64,000 bases of DNA from Candidatus Opimibacter skivensis (GTDB lineage Bacteria; Bacteroidota; Bacteroidia; Chitinophagales; Saprospiraceae), in contig JADKGY010000020.1 of NCBI GenBank assembly GCA_016722045.1, forward strand, positions 62,001 to 126,000. Reading direction: 5' to 3'. This document shows positions 51,940 to 61,627 of this stretch, one piece after another. Position 1 is the first letter of the stretch. Every line of letters starts with the position of its first letter. The notes beneath the pieces were generated by a model. That model was not told where the DNA came from, ran no database searches, and was given only the letters and a program-made list of their open reading frames with translations. The position numbers and the translations under genes were made by a program.

Positions 51940-53613
51940 ATGGCTGACAATAAAATAATCTTTTCCATGGAGGGCGTCACCAAGACCTACCCCCCATCCA
52001 AAGTAGTCCTCAAAAACATCTGGCTCTCCTTTTTCTATGGAGCTAAAATCGGTGTACTCGGTCTCAACGGCTCAGGAAAATCAAGCCTCCTGCGCATCAT
52101 CGCCGGTAAAGACCCCAATTACAATGGCAAGGTTTGGTTCGATGGTGATTATAAAATCGGCCTCCTCGAACAAGAGCCTCATCTCGATGACACCAAAACT
52201 GTCCGCCAGATTGTAGAAGAAGGCGTTCAACCTATCGTCGATCTCCTCAAGGAATACGAGGATATCAATATGAAGCTCGCCGAACCCATGGACGATGATA
52301 CCATGATGAAAATGATCGAACGCCAGGGCGAACTCATGGAAAAACTCGATCACTTCAATGCATGGGAATTGGATTACAAATTGGCCACTGCCATGGAGTC
52401 TTTACGGTGTCCTCCGGAAGATGCACTCATTGGAGTTCTTTCAGGAGGTGAACGAAGACGGGTTGCATTATGCAGACTTCTGTTGTCACAACCTGATATC
52501 CTGTTGCTCGATGAACCTACGAATCACTTGGATGCGGAAAGTGTCCTTTGGCTCGAACAATATTTAAAGAATTTTCCGGGCACAGTCATCGCTGTTACAC
52601 ACGACCGGTACTTCCTGGACAATGTAGCAGGCTGGATACTTGAACTCGATCGCGGTGAAGGTATTCCATGGCAAGGCAATTATTCATCATGGCTTGAGCA
52701 AAAATCAAGACGTCTCGAACAGGAAGAAAAAGTTGAATCAAAACGCAAGAAAACGCTGGATCGCGAATTGGAATGGATCCGCATGGCGCCAAAGGCAAGA
52801 CAGGCAAAAGGAAAGGCACGTCTTACAGCATACGATACATTACGCAATGCTGAGATCAAAGAACGAGAAGCTAAGCTTGAACTTTTCATTCCACCTGGCC
52901 CACGTCTGGGTGATCTGATCATCGAAACCAACAATCTGACGAAAGGATTTGGTGATCGTATCCTGATTGACAACTTCACATTCAAAGTTCCAAAGAATGC
53001 TATCGTCGGTATCATCGGTCCGAATGGTGTAGGAAAATCCACACTCTTCAAAATGATCATGGGTGTAGAAAAACCGGATAGCGGTTCCATCACGATTGGT
53101 GATACGGTGCAGATCAGTTATGTCGATCAGGCCCACAAAGATCTTGATCCTGACAAAACAGTTTACGAAGTAGTCGGTGGAGGAAATGAAATCATCACTG
53201 TCGGCGCATTGCAGGTAAACGTACGTGCATACATCAGTAAATTCAACTTCACGGGTGCTGATCAGCAGAAGAAAGTAGGCGTTCTCTCCGGAGGTGAAAA
53301 AAATCGTGTACAGCTAGCCATCACTCTTCGTGAAGGAGGAAATGTATTACTCCTCGATGAACCTACGAATGACATCGATGTGAATACGCTTCGCGCTCTT
53401 GAAGAAGCATTGGAAAATTTCGCAGGCTGTGTTTTGGTTATTTCTCACGACAGATGGTTTATCGATAAACTTGCGACGCACATTCTCGCATTTGAAGATG
53501 AAGGAGAAGTAGTTTTCTTCGAAGGAAATTTTGAAGACTATGAAGAGGCAAAGAAGAAACGGCTTGGAGATATCACACCGAAGAGGCCGAGATTTAAGAA
53601 CATGATCAAATGA
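51940..53613 (+). CDS. ettA: Energy-dependent translational throttle protein EttA (ABC-F)
   Basis: 557 residues, two ABC domains in one chain without membrane segments. Domain 1: 'GLNGSGKSSLLRIIAG', signature 'VLSGGERRRVALCRLLLSQP', 'LLLDEPTNHLDAESVLWLEQ'. Linker and arm: 'KKTLDRELEWIRMAPKARQA', 'KGKARLTAYD'. Domain 2: 'GPNGVGKSTLFKMIMG', 'VLSGGEKNRVQLA', 'LLLDEPTNDIDVNTLRALEE'. Binds the ribosomal E site and gates the first elongation steps according to ADP/ATP. Length and arm sequence fit EttA. Confidence 0.9.
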   Translation: MADNKIIFSMEGVTKTYPPSKVVLKNIWLSFFYGAKIGVLGLNGSGKSSLLRIIAGKDPNYNGKVWFDGDYKIGLLEQEPHLDDTKTVRQIVEEGVQPIVDLLKEYEDINMKLAEPMDDDTMMKMIERQGELMEKLDHFNAWELDYKLATAMESLRCPPEDALIGVLSGGERRRVALCRLLLSQPDILLLDEPTNHLDAESVLWLEQYLKNFPGTVIAVTHDRYFLDNVAGWILELDRGEGIPWQGNYSSWLEQKSRRLEQEEKVESKRKKTLDRELEWIRMAPKARQAKGKARLTAYDTLRNAEIKEREAKLELFIPPGPRLGDLIIETNNLTKGFGDRILIDNFTFKVPKNAIVGIIGPNGVGKSTLFKMIMGVEKPDSGSITIGDTVQISYVDQAHKDLDPDKTVYEVVGGGNEIITVGALQVNVRAYISKFNFTGADQQKKVGVLSGGEKNRVQLAITLREGGNVLLLDEPTNDIDVNTLRALEEALENFAGCVLVISHDRWFIDKLATHILAFEDEGEVVFFEGNFEDYEEAKKKRLGDITPKRPRFKNMIK

Positions 53614-53649
53614 AAAGGCGGAGAGCAGAGGGCATAGAGTGAAGGGCAT

Positions 53650-54543
53650 ATGCGTTCAAAATCGAAAATCGAAAATCGAAAATTTCAAATTGACTTTGTC
53701 GGCATCGGCGCCTCCAAATGTGGTACCACCTGGCTGGGACATGTTCTGGAAGAGCATCCACAGATCTGCCTGTCGGAACCTAAAGAAGTGCATTTTTTTA
53801 ATGACCGCCTGAGTTTTAATTCCTTTTTAAAACCCCATTTTGGCCGGGGCATTCAATGGTATAAGAAATTCTTTAATCATTGTTCTCCTGGTAAAATTAA
53901 AGGGGAGATTACCAATCGGTATTGTGTCGATCCTTTAGCAGCTCAACGGATCAAAGAACATAATCCGCACATCAGGATTTTGTTTTGCCTACGTCATCCT
54001 GTAGATCGCATTTGGTCTCATTATCAGTTTGCAAAATATTTTGAACGAAAAGAAAAGAGACCCATTGAACAAGCGATAAGGGAAGAAGAAGAATATATCC
54101 GGATGTCAAAATATCACAGGACCCTTTCACTTTATCTACAGCATTTTTCACAGGAACAGATCTTTTTGATTTGGTTTGAGGATATTCAACGCAAGCCCGC
54201 AGAATTGATGAAAGATGTTTTTTCATTCCTTGGTGTTGATCCTTCATTTCAACCCAAAACAATGTTTAAGAAATCAAATTCGGCAAGAATAAGTCGCTTT
54301 CCATTTTTGCAGACAGCCATACGTCGAATGAATAATGTATTGATTGGATTTGGATTGTCAGGACTAATCAAGAGATTAAAAATGGCTGGCCTGGGTAACT
54401 TTGTAATGAAAGCCAATAGCAGGCCTCTTGCAAAAACAAAGATGCCGGAAACCGTGAAGCAATACATCATCAATGAATTGACCGACGATGTCCATCAATT
54501 GGAAAAACTCACTGGGAAAGATTTAAGCCACTGGCTGGTATAG
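53650..54543 (+). CDS. Sulfotransferase
   Basis: 297 residues. PAPS-binding 5' loop 'GIGASKCGTTWLGHVLEEHP' and 3'-phosphate motif 'ILFCLRHPVDRIWSHYQFAK', then 'LIWFEDIQRKPAELMKDVFS' and 'FLGVDP': the heparan/NodH-type soluble sulfotransferase pattern. The only sulfotransferase in the window; it could use PAPS made by CysC/D/N to sulfate the polysaccharide, though it lies 5 kb beyond the locus. The first ~12 residues ('SKIENRKFQID') are encoded by an AAAATCGAAAATCG stutter, so the true start may be later. Confidence 0.85.
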   Translation: MRSKSKIENRKFQIDFVGIGASKCGTTWLGHVLEEHPQICLSEPKEVHFFNDRLSFNSFLKPHFGRGIQWYKKFFNHCSPGKIKGEITNRYCVDPLAAQRIKEHNPHIRILFCLRHPVDRIWSHYQFAKYFERKEKRPIEQAIREEEEYIRMSKYHRTLSLYLQHFSQEQIFLIWFEDIQRKPAELMKDVFSFLGVDPSFQPKTMFKKSNSARISRFPFLQTAIRRMNNVLIGFGLSGLIKRLKMAGLGNFVMKANSRPLAKTKMPETVKQYIINELTDDVHQLEKLTGKDLSHWLV

Positions 54544-54667
54544 TCAGTATTCAGTATTTAGTGGTCAGTATTCAGTGGTCAGTAGCGAGTTTTGATGCGT
54601 TCATCCTGTCTCCCGCTCTCACTCCTCGGTTGCTGAGCGGGGGCGGGGGGGGGGGGGGGGGGGGGGG
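54541..54667. repeat. CAGTATT stutter and 22-base G homopolymer
   Basis: GTCAGTATTCAGTATTTAGT-like units (54543-54583), then CGGTTGCTGAGC (54628-54639, dispersed word), GGGGG C and a run of 22 G (54646-54667). The G run lies between the ends of two convergent genes, outside both reading frames. Confidence 0.7.
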
Positions 54668-54677
54668 CACACTTCTC

Positions 54678-55589
54678 TCACTTCTTCGGAGAAATCGTAT
54701 ACGCCGTCACAGTATTTCCAAAGAAAGTCGGAACATACAATAGGTTTTTATTCTCTACGACTTCGATATCAGCTGTATTTAGCTTCGCATTTTTTGTGTC
54801 GAGTATCTTTGAAACTTTTCCTTTTTGATCGATATAATTGACTTCACCCAACCAACTGGATTGAAAGATGCCATCACCATATTTTTCTATGCCATCACCT
54901 GCAGGAATTCCTTCTGCAATAACTTTGACAGTCTTACTGACCACATCCAAAGAGTACGTTTTACCATCACCTGCGATGAGTAGATTTTTTCCATCTGCAA
55001 ATAATCCATTCGTACCATGCAAAGTGGTGTCAGAAAGCAAAGGAGTTACTTTGCCTTTTGTCAATTGATAGATAGTACTTTTATTTGAATCAGAAATGTA
55101 AACAACTCCATCAGCTGAAGTAGTAATATCATTTAAAAACGTAGCACCTGCGACTTTCCAGCTATTGCTGATCTTGCCTGTATTGACATCTATGGCTACG
55201 ACCTTATCTATATCCGTGACATATAATGTGTTTCCTGTTCTTCCCATCCCTTTTGGGGCATTAAGTCCTGTCACCCATTTCAGGGTTATGATTTTACCAT
55301 CAAGACTGACTTTGGCTATAAATCCATCACCATCTTTTTTATCCGGTGGTACTCCATTTATACAGGAAACATAAAGCACATTGGCCGTTGTATCATAAAA
55401 TACAGATTCGGAAGTAGTAAGTTTCGCTTCCGATGTCCATATCCTTGTCAATGTAGGGGTTGGATTGTCAATACTGTCGCGGATCGTGGCCGGTGGGGGT
55501 GCAACAGTTTGTACTTCTTCTTTTACTGTTGGCTTGCACGCCGAAAGCACTATAATGACACAGGCAAAAATCAAGGGAAAACGGTTCAT
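54678..55589 (-). CDS. Lipoprotein with SMP-30/NHL-type beta-propeller
   Basis: 303 residues. Lipoprotein signal with Cys18 ('VIIVLSACKPT'). Blades repeat as 'ANVLYVSCINGVPPDKKDGD', 'GKIITLKWVTGLNAPKGMGR', 'NTLYVTDIDKVVAIDVNTGK', 'GVVYISDSNKSTIYQLTKGK', 'LLIAGDGKTYSLDVVSKTVK' , a gluconolactonase/NHL-like propeller. Outer-membrane-anchored, substrate unknown. Its stop lies 10 bases from the poly-G tract. Confidence 0.75.
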   Translation of the reverse strand: MNRFPLIFACVIIVLSACKPTVKEEVQTVAPPPATIRDSIDNPTPTLTRIWTSEAKLTTSESVFYDTTANVLYVSCINGVPPDKKDGDGFIAKVSLDGKIITLKWVTGLNAPKGMGRTGNTLYVTDIDKVVAIDVNTGKISNSWKVAGATFLNDITTSADGVVYISDSNKSTIYQLTKGKVTPLLSDTTLHGTNGLFADGKNLLIAGDGKTYSLDVVSKTVKVIAEGIPAGDGIEKYGDGIFQSSWLGEVNYIDQKGKVSKILDTKNAKLNTADIEVVENKNLLYVPTFFGNTVTAYTISPKK

Positions 55590-55703
55590 AGCAGTAGAGG
55601 ATTGATTGGAAGAAAAAAGATATAAATTGGAATTATACCAAGTAAACCAACGGACAGTAGATAAGTTTAATTGCTTGGTAGTTGAGACGTGATTTACTTT
55701 TGG

Positions 55704-55785
55704 TGAGCTGTAGAACCAGGCAGCTTAAAGCAGGCGGTGCATTGAGCGCTAGTCGAATGTGTCGAACCATCGCGTCTCACATCTT
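55704..55785. repeat. Dispersed GGTGAGCTGTAG repeat between convergent-spaced genes
   Basis: TTGGTGAGCTGTAGAACCAG (55704 on), AAAGCAGGCGGTGCATTGAG and CGAATGTGTCGAACCATCGC (to about 55772) are words that recur at 8573-8614, 12468-12490 and 57408-57466. Confidence 0.5.
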
Positions 55786-55788
55786 CTT

Positions 55789-56874
55789 TTATTGCCCGGT
55801 TCCATATTGCTTCTCATAATACTCCTTATACGATCCATCCGCAATGCGCGCCACCCAATCCTGATGCGATAAATACCAGTCAATCGTTTTAGATAAACCT
55901 GTCTTGAAATCCGTTGCCGGTGTCCAGCCAAGTTCATTTTTCAATTTGCTAAAATCAATAGCATATCTGTGATCATGTCCGGCTCTGTCCTTGACAAAAC
56001 GAATCAATTCTTCTGAACTTCCCAGCAAGCGTCCCATTTTGTCATCCATCAATTTGCATAACGTGCGAACCAGGTCTATATTTTTTAATTCTTTATCTCC
56101 ACCTATATTATAGGTCTGTCCTACCTCTCCTTTATGGTAAATGGTATCAATTGCCTCAGCGTGATCTTCTACATACAACCAGTCACGTATATTTGTCCCT
56201 TCACCGTACACAGGCAATGGAAGTCCTTCTTTGATATTCCGGATCATCAACGGAATGAGCTTTTCGGGAAATTGATTAGGGCCATAGTTATTACTACAAT
56301 TGCTTACCAATGTAGGGCAACCGTATGTAGAATAATAGGCTCGCACTAAGTGATCACTTCCTGCCTTAGATGCTGAATAGGGACTTCGTGGATCATATGC
56401 TGTCTCTTCAGTGAAGTAACCCGTATCACCCAACTCACCATACACTTCGTCTGTAGAAACGTGATAAAATCTAATCGCTTTTGACGTTTCTTTCCAATAT
56501 TGTCTGCAACACTCGAGTAGCGTTCCGGTGCCTAAAACATTTGTACGAACAAAAGCAAGAGGATCAGCAATGGACCTGTCCACATGCGATTCCGCCGCGA
56601 GGTGAATAATGCCATTGATATCATATTCACGAAGGATCGAACTGACATGTGCAGCATCATTTATATCTCCCTTGACAAAAGTATAATTAGGCTTGTCTTC
56701 AATATCTCTGATGTTATCCGGATTGCCGGCGTATGTTAGGGCATCCAGGTTAACTATCCTGTATCCGGGATATCGTGTCACAAGCCGGCGTATGACGTGA
56801 GAACCAATAAACCCAGCGCCTCCGGTGACGAGTATGTGTTGAGTAGCGGAATGATTTGACATAGATAAATTCAA
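55789..56874 (-). CDS. rfbB: dTDP-glucose 4,6-dehydratase
   Basis: 361 residues. 'ILVTGGAGFIGSHVIRRLVT', 'LDALTYAGNPDNIRDIEDKP', 'GDINDAAHVSSIL', 'HLAAESHVDRSIADPLAFV', 'FYHVSTDEVYGELG' (T-D-E), 'PYSASKAGSDHLVRAYYSTY' (YxxxK), 'NCSNNYGPNQFPEKLIPLMI', 'RDWLYVEDHAEAID'. Makes dTDP-4-keto-6-deoxyglucose for rhamnose-type sugars. rfbA, rfbC and rfbD are not nearby, and the gene is on the opposite strand to the polysaccharide locus. The ATG five codons later ('MSNHSATQ') is an alternative start. Confidence 0.93.
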   Translation of the reverse strand: MNLSMSNHSATQHILVTGGAGFIGSHVIRRLVTRYPGYRIVNLDALTYAGNPDNIRDIEDKPNYTFVKGDINDAAHVSSILREYDINGIIHLAAESHVDRSIADPLAFVRTNVLGTGTLLECCRQYWKETSKAIRFYHVSTDEVYGELGDTGYFTEETAYDPRSPYSASKAGSDHLVRAYYSTYGCPTLVSNCSNNYGPNQFPEKLIPLMIRNIKEGLPLPVYGEGTNIRDWLYVEDHAEAIDTIYHKGEVGQTYNIGGDKELKNIDLVRTLCKLMDDKMGRLLGSSEELIRFVKDRAGHDHRYAIDFSKLKNELGWTPATDFKTGLSKTIDWYLSHQDWVARIADGSYKEYYEKQYGTGQ

Positions 56875-56897
56875 TGAGTTCGTTCAATTTTCAGGAG

Positions 56898-56905
56898 CAA
56901 AGGTA
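56898..56905 (-). promoter_or_regulatory. -7 promoter box of rfbB
   Basis: On the minus strand TACCTTTG matches TAnnTTTG exactly, 24 bases before the rfbB ATG. No clear -33 TTG at 19-21 bases. Confidence 0.45.
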
Positions 56906-57573
56906 ATACCCTCATGCTATCCTTTCCCCTGTGAATTGTGAATAGTGAGTTGTGAATAGCTGAGAAATTAATTTGCGAAAATTTGTGGAATTTGCGGCAA
57001 TAAATAGTAGTTGCACCTGATTCCAATAGTTTTCTTTATAAATGAATCTGTCGTTTAAAAAATTATGTCACAAACGTTAGTTAAGGTTAAATAAAACAAA
57101 TTTGGTTTGAATAGTATGAATAATGACAATATGAAATCCGATACGGGTAATCCAAAATCTGTATTAGCCGATTTGGATAAGGCTGAATATTTTATTAAAA
57201 AAAATTGACCCGAACCGAAATTGCAGATATTCAATATTTTTATTAAAAAATTTTACCCCTCCACAATAATTCATCGCTCTTCGGGGACAAAATATTCCGC
57301 TCCGATGGAGCTCAAAAAACATTTATTTGATATTTCCTACAGAGATATCGCTCCTACGGAGCTAAATGGAATATCCCGTCTCCCATCTAACGTCACATAC
57401 GGTTTGCATGGAGACGCGATGGTTCGACCAGCTTCACTCGACCTTGTGCTACAGCTCACCAACCGTAAATCGACGTCTCTACGACCGTTCACTCACTCAC
57501 TCAGTCACTACTCAATACTAAATACTGAATACTGAATACTGAATACTGATACTGATTACTGATTACTGATTAC
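56906..57573. repeat. Long gap with dispersed repeats and a 30-codon open frame
   Basis: Holds TTTGCGAAAATTTGTGGAAT and TTTGCGGCAATAAAT (56968-57006, inverted relative of 8476-8510); an ATG frame 57116-57208 (30 codons, 'SVLADLDKAEYFIKKN') ending at an A8 run, where a one-base shift would extend it, so perhaps a broken gene start; two hairpins GCTCC/GAT/GGAGC (57299-57311) and GCTCC/TAC/GGAGC (57350-57362); the GGTGAGC word inverted (57408-57466); and a CTGAATACTGAATACTGATT stutter (57488-57573) that runs up to the secA stop. Confidence 0.55.
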
Positions 57574-60500
57574 TCACTTCCCGTGGCACTGCTTATACTT
57601 CTTCCCACTTCCACATGGACAAGGATCATTGCGTCCCACTTTTGGTTCTTCACGCTTGACAGTTTCTACGGCCACTTCAGGACGGCGCCCGGCAGAAGCA
57701 GCTGCAGCTTTTCGTGCAACATCTTCGACTCTGTTTGTACGCACTTTGCTCAGATCTGTTTTTTGTTCGCGTGCTTCCCTTACTTCATCAGGTGCATTGA
57801 TTAAAAGCTTGCCCTTCATCAGATACGAACAAACTTCCATGTTGACTTTATAGACAAGGCTTTCAAAGAGTTCGTAAGCTTCCATCTTGTAGACGACGAG
57901 AGGATCTTTTTGTTCAAAAGAAGCAGCTTGCGCAGATTCTTTCAATTCATCCATGTCCCGCAGATGCTCTTTCCAGTTGTCATCGATAAGTGATAACGTG
58001 ACAGCCTTTTCAATATCGATCATGACGGATTTACCTTTTGTATCAATAGCTTCTTTGAGATCAGCCGATACAGGCAAAGCATTTTTACGTCCATCTGTAT
58101 AGGGTACCGCTATTCGTTTGTAGCGATGGCCTTCATTGTCATACACACTGCGTATCACAGGCATCAGCACTTCAGCTATTTTATACCGCTTGTGCTCATA
58201 ATCTTTTTGGATCTGATTTTGAAATGTTTCAATCAGATCATCATTGGTGACAGAGCTGAAAGTTTCCTCATCAATATTAGGAATCGTTCCGAGGATACTG
58301 ATGCCGTCAGAAACAAAACCGTCGTAATCATTTGCATTTTTTGATCGTTCAGCGATGTTTTCAGCCATGGACATAAACATCGTATTGAGATCAAGCTGCA
58401 GACGCGCTCCTTCCAATGCGTGTTTACGTTTTTTATAAATGGCTTCACGCTGAATGTTCATGACATCATCATATTCGAGAAGACGTTTCCGTATGCCAAA
58501 ATTGTTTTCTTCTACTTTCTTTTGCGCACGTTCGATAGATTTTGTCACCATCGAATGTTGGATCACTTCACCCTCTTTGTGGCCCATGCTATCCATCACC
58601 TTGGCGATACGCTCGGAGTGAAACAATCGCATGAGATTATCTTCCAGTGAGACATAAAACTGAGACGAACCTGGATCACCCTGGCGACCTGCACGTCCAC
58701 GTAGCTGCCTGTCCACCCTTCTTGAATCATGACGCTCGGTACCAATGATGGCTAGACCACCTGCATCTTTTACGCCAGGGCCTAACTTGATGTCAGTACC
58801 TCTACCTGCCATATTCGTTGCTATCGTTACCCGGCTTGAATGACCTGCTTCAGCCACAATCTCTGCTTCACGCTGATGCTGCTTAGCATTAAGGACATTG
58901 TGCGGAATGCCACGCAGTTGCAGCATTCGACTTAATTTTTCTGAAATATCAACGGATGTTGTTCCCACCAGAACAGGTCTTCCTTCCTGTGTGAGTTTGA
59001 CGATATCATCGATGACCGTATTATATTTTTCGCGTGCAGTTTTGAATACAAGATCCTCGCGGTCATCACGCACTACAGGTCTGTTCGTCGGAATGACGAC
59101 GACATCAAGTTTATAGATTTGCCACAATTCACTTGCTTCAGTCTCTGCTGTACCGGTCATTCCTGCAAGCTTGTGATACATCCTGAAATAATTCTGTAAG
59201 GTCACCGTAGCATATGTCTGGGTGATCTCACCCACTTTCACATTTTCTTTTGCTTCAAGTGCCTGGTGCAATCCATCAGAATATCTGCGGCCTTCCATGA
59301 GACGTCCTGTGGACTCATCGACGATTTTGACATTGCCTTCGATGACGACGTATTCTTCATCACGTTCGAACAATGTATATGCTTTCAACAATTGATTGAT
59401 CGCGTGAAGACGACGAGACTTGATCGAAAAATCCTGTGCTAATTGCTGCCGTGCTTCAGCCATGGCCTCTGTCCCGAGATTGCTATTGTCTGTGATAGCC
59501 TGCATCTCTGAGGCGATATCGGGAAGGATGAAGAAGTTTGTATCTGAATTATATTTTGACAGGTAATCTGTACCTCGTTCCGTCAATTCAATTTGTCTGT
59601 TCTTTTCATCAATCGTAAAAAGAAGAGGTTCATCAGCAAGGTGCATTTTTTTGTTTTGCTCCTGCATATAAAAGTTCTCTGTTTTTTGCAACAGAACTTT
59701 TACACCTTCCTCAGACAAGAATTTAATCAATGGTCTGTTTTTCGGCAGCGCCCGGTATGATCGTAATAAGGCCATACCTGCTTCACCTTCTTGTGGACCT
59801 GTTTTACCTTCCTGGTATAACTTACGCGCTTCTGTCAGATATTGTGTAGATAACCTGCGTTGTGCATCAATTAATTTCTCCACATAAGGCTTGAGCTCCA
59901 GGTACTCCTGCTCCTCCATTCCTTCAGGTACAGGTCCGGATATGATCAAGGGTGTACGCGCATCATCAATGAGGACAGAGTCAACCTCATCGACCATGCA
60001 ATAGTGATGCTTCTTCTGTACCTGTTCCTCCGGAGACCTGACCATGTTGTCACGCAAATAGTCAAAACCAAACTCACTATTAGTGCCGTACGTAATGTCA
60101 CTGGTGTAAGCAATCTTACGTTCAGCGGAATGAGGTTTATGCTTATCAATACAATCAACAGTCAGGAATAGAAATTCAAAAATAGGACCGACCCATTCAC
60201 CATCACGTCGGGCGAGATAATCATTGACAGTTACAATATGTACCCCCTGGCCTGCCAGTGCATTCAGATAGGCAGGAAGTGTGGCCACAAGTGTCTTTCC
60301 TTCACCTGTACCCATTTCTGCAACCTTTCCATCATGTAATACCATACCACCGATCAACTGCACATCATAAGGAACCATGTTCCACTTGATGTGACCGCCT
60401 GCGGCCATCCATTCGTTTTTATAGGAGGCCTGATCTCCGCTGATCGAGATGTAAGGTTTGTTGGGCGCAAGATTCCGGTCATGATCGGTTGCGGTAACAG

Positions 60501-60879
60501 CGATGTTTTCATTCTGGACAAACCGCCGGCACGTTTCCTTGACTACTGCGAATGCTTCGGGTAGAATGACTTTCAGAATTTCTTCCAGGGATTTGTCCCG
60601 TTCTTTAGTGACTTCATCAAGTTCTTTATAGAGCTCCTCCTTAACAGTGAAATCTATCTCTTCCTCCGCATCCGTCTTCAATGTCGCAATCTCCTCATCG
60701 ATATCTTTGAGATAATCAGCGATGCGATGTTTAAACTCATTCGTTTTCTGACGAAGCTCATCGTTAGATAAGGACTCATATTGAGCAGCAAATTCGTTGA
60801 TGATCTCTACATTTGGGCCATACGTCTTGACGTCCCGGTCGTATTTTGAACCAAATACTTTGGTTATAAATTTAAACAT
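57574..60879 (-). CDS. secA: Protein translocase motor SecA
   Basis: 1101 residues, the long Bacteroidota form. DEAD motor: 'MGTGEGKTLVATLPAYLNAL' (Walker A), 'HIVTVNDYLARRDGEW', 'YCMVDEVDSVLIDDARTPLI' (Walker B), 'TNMAGRGTDIKLGPG', 'QLRGRAGRQGDPGSSQFYVS'. The preprotein-binding and scaffold regions are present ('RKRLLEYDDVMNIQREAIY', 'WKEHLRDMDELKESAQAASF'), and the C-terminus carries the SEC-C zinc motif 'NDPCPCGSGKKYKQCHGK'. Relative to E. coli SecA there are extra ~200 residues, mainly in the N-terminal third (residues ~330-480). Divergent from the lipoprotein gene 31 bases away. Confidence 0.97.
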   Translation of the reverse strand: MFKFITKVFGSKYDRDVKTYGPNVEIINEFAAQYESLSNDELRQKTNEFKHRIADYLKDIDEEIATLKTDAEEEIDFTVKEELYKELDEVTKERDKSLEEILKVILPEAFAVVKETCRRFVQNENIAVTATDHDRNLAPNKPYISISGDQASYKNEWMAAGGHIKWNMVPYDVQLIGGMVLHDGKVAEMGTGEGKTLVATLPAYLNALAGQGVHIVTVNDYLARRDGEWVGPIFEFLFLTVDCIDKHKPHSAERKIAYTSDITYGTNSEFGFDYLRDNMVRSPEEQVQKKHHYCMVDEVDSVLIDDARTPLIISGPVPEGMEEQEYLELKPYVEKLIDAQRRLSTQYLTEARKLYQEGKTGPQEGEAGMALLRSYRALPKNRPLIKFLSEEGVKVLLQKTENFYMQEQNKKMHLADEPLLFTIDEKNRQIELTERGTDYLSKYNSDTNFFILPDIASEMQAITDNSNLGTEAMAEARQQLAQDFSIKSRRLHAINQLLKAYTLFERDEEYVVIEGNVKIVDESTGRLMEGRRYSDGLHQALEAKENVKVGEITQTYATVTLQNYFRMYHKLAGMTGTAETEASELWQIYKLDVVVIPTNRPVVRDDREDLVFKTAREKYNTVIDDIVKLTQEGRPVLVGTTSVDISEKLSRMLQLRGIPHNVLNAKQHQREAEIVAEAGHSSRVTIATNMAGRGTDIKLGPGVKDAGGLAIIGTERHDSRRVDRQLRGRAGRQGDPGSSQFYVSLEDNLMRLFHSERIAKVMDSMGHKEGEVIQHSMVTKSIERAQKKVEENNFGIRKRLLEYDDVMNIQREAIYKKRKHALEGARLQLDLNTMFMSMAENIAERSKNANDYDGFVSDGISILGTIPNIDEETFSSVTNDDLIETFQNQIQKDYEHKRYKIAEVLMPVIRSVYDNEGHRYKRIAVPYTDGRKNALPVSADLKEAIDTKGKSVMIDIEKAVTLSLIDDNWKEHLRDMDELKESAQAASFEQKDPLVVYKMEAYELFESLVYKVNMEVCSYLMKGKLLINAPDEVREAREQKTDLSKVRTNRVEDVARKAAAASAGRRPEVAVETVKREEPKVGRNDPCPCGSGKKYKQCHGK

Positions 60880-60910
60880 GCTATAGGTTATCAGTTAAAG
60901 GTGTAAAGAT

Positions 60911-61627
60911 ATGATCAGATACCGTACCACACGCAGCGTTATATGCCAATTTGTCATGTGTTTGTTCTTATTTCTGACGAAATGCAAAAATCCGGATGAA
61001 AATCCACAGGACTTGTCCGGATATTATTTGCCTGTCACGTCTTTTCCGGAGCAAGGAATGATGTATATCTACGGAAATGTGGCCGATACGTCTGCCGATA
61101 ACGAAGTGTGGCAACATACCCTGACGTCAAAAAACCATATTACCAGTATAAACTATGATAACAGGCAACAAGTTGTACAAAAACAATACGAGCAGATTGT
61201 ACACAATGGGGTGATCATAGATTCCCTGATCTTGTTCTTTGCCAATGCATCCGGAGCTACGGAGAAAGTACCGGTAAAGGTCCTTTCGGCCAGCAGGTTT
61301 CCTTTTGATGCGGTTGATTCTACAAAAGTCTGGCTGACGAAACTCGAATGGTGGCAACCAGGCGATTCTTTACATGTGGTTCTGGAAAGACGTCGTCGTT
61401 TTATGGGCCACACCGTATGGGCTGATGAAGGAAAATCTATTCCCGCGATCCGTTTCAGAACAGAAGACAAATTCGAAACTGAAGAAGTAGGGTGGACAAA
61501 TTCAGAATGGACAGGTGAAGAAATTTATGCTAAGGGTATTGGGCTTGTGCATTACAGTAGAAACATTTCAAAACAGATGCATCTGGAGTTTGACTTGGAG
61601 AGCAGGAAGCCTGTCAAAGAGAAGTGA
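60911..61627 (+). CDS. Putative lipoprotein of unknown function
   Basis: 238 residues. Hydrophobic N-terminus with a Cys in 'LFLFLTKCKNPDENP', a plausible though imperfect lipobox. The mature region ('PVTSFPEQGMMYIYGNVADT', 'LTKLEWWQPGDSLHVVLERR', 'AKGIGLVHYSRNIS') resembles small Bacteroidota beta-sandwich lipoproteins; the last motif is common in DUF-type lipoproteins that read 'G-x-G-L-V'. Start 31 bases from divergent secA. Function unknown. Confidence 0.65.
   Translation: MIRYRTTRSVICQFVMCLFLFLTKCKNPDENPQDLSGYYLPVTSFPEQGMMYIYGNVADTSADNEVWQHTLTSKNHITSINYDNRQQVVQKQYEQIVHNGVIIDSLILFFANASGATEKVPVKVLSASRFPFDAVDSTKVWLTKLEWWQPGDSLHVVLERRRRFMGHTVWADEGKSIPAIRFRTEDKFETEEVGWTNSEWTGEEIYAKGIGLVHYSRNISKQMHLEFDLESRKPVKEK

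Noticed and set aside
54561..54743. 60-codon frame containing a poly-glycine tract
   Set aside because: Arises from the G homopolymer; overlaps the end of a convergent gene and has no start context.
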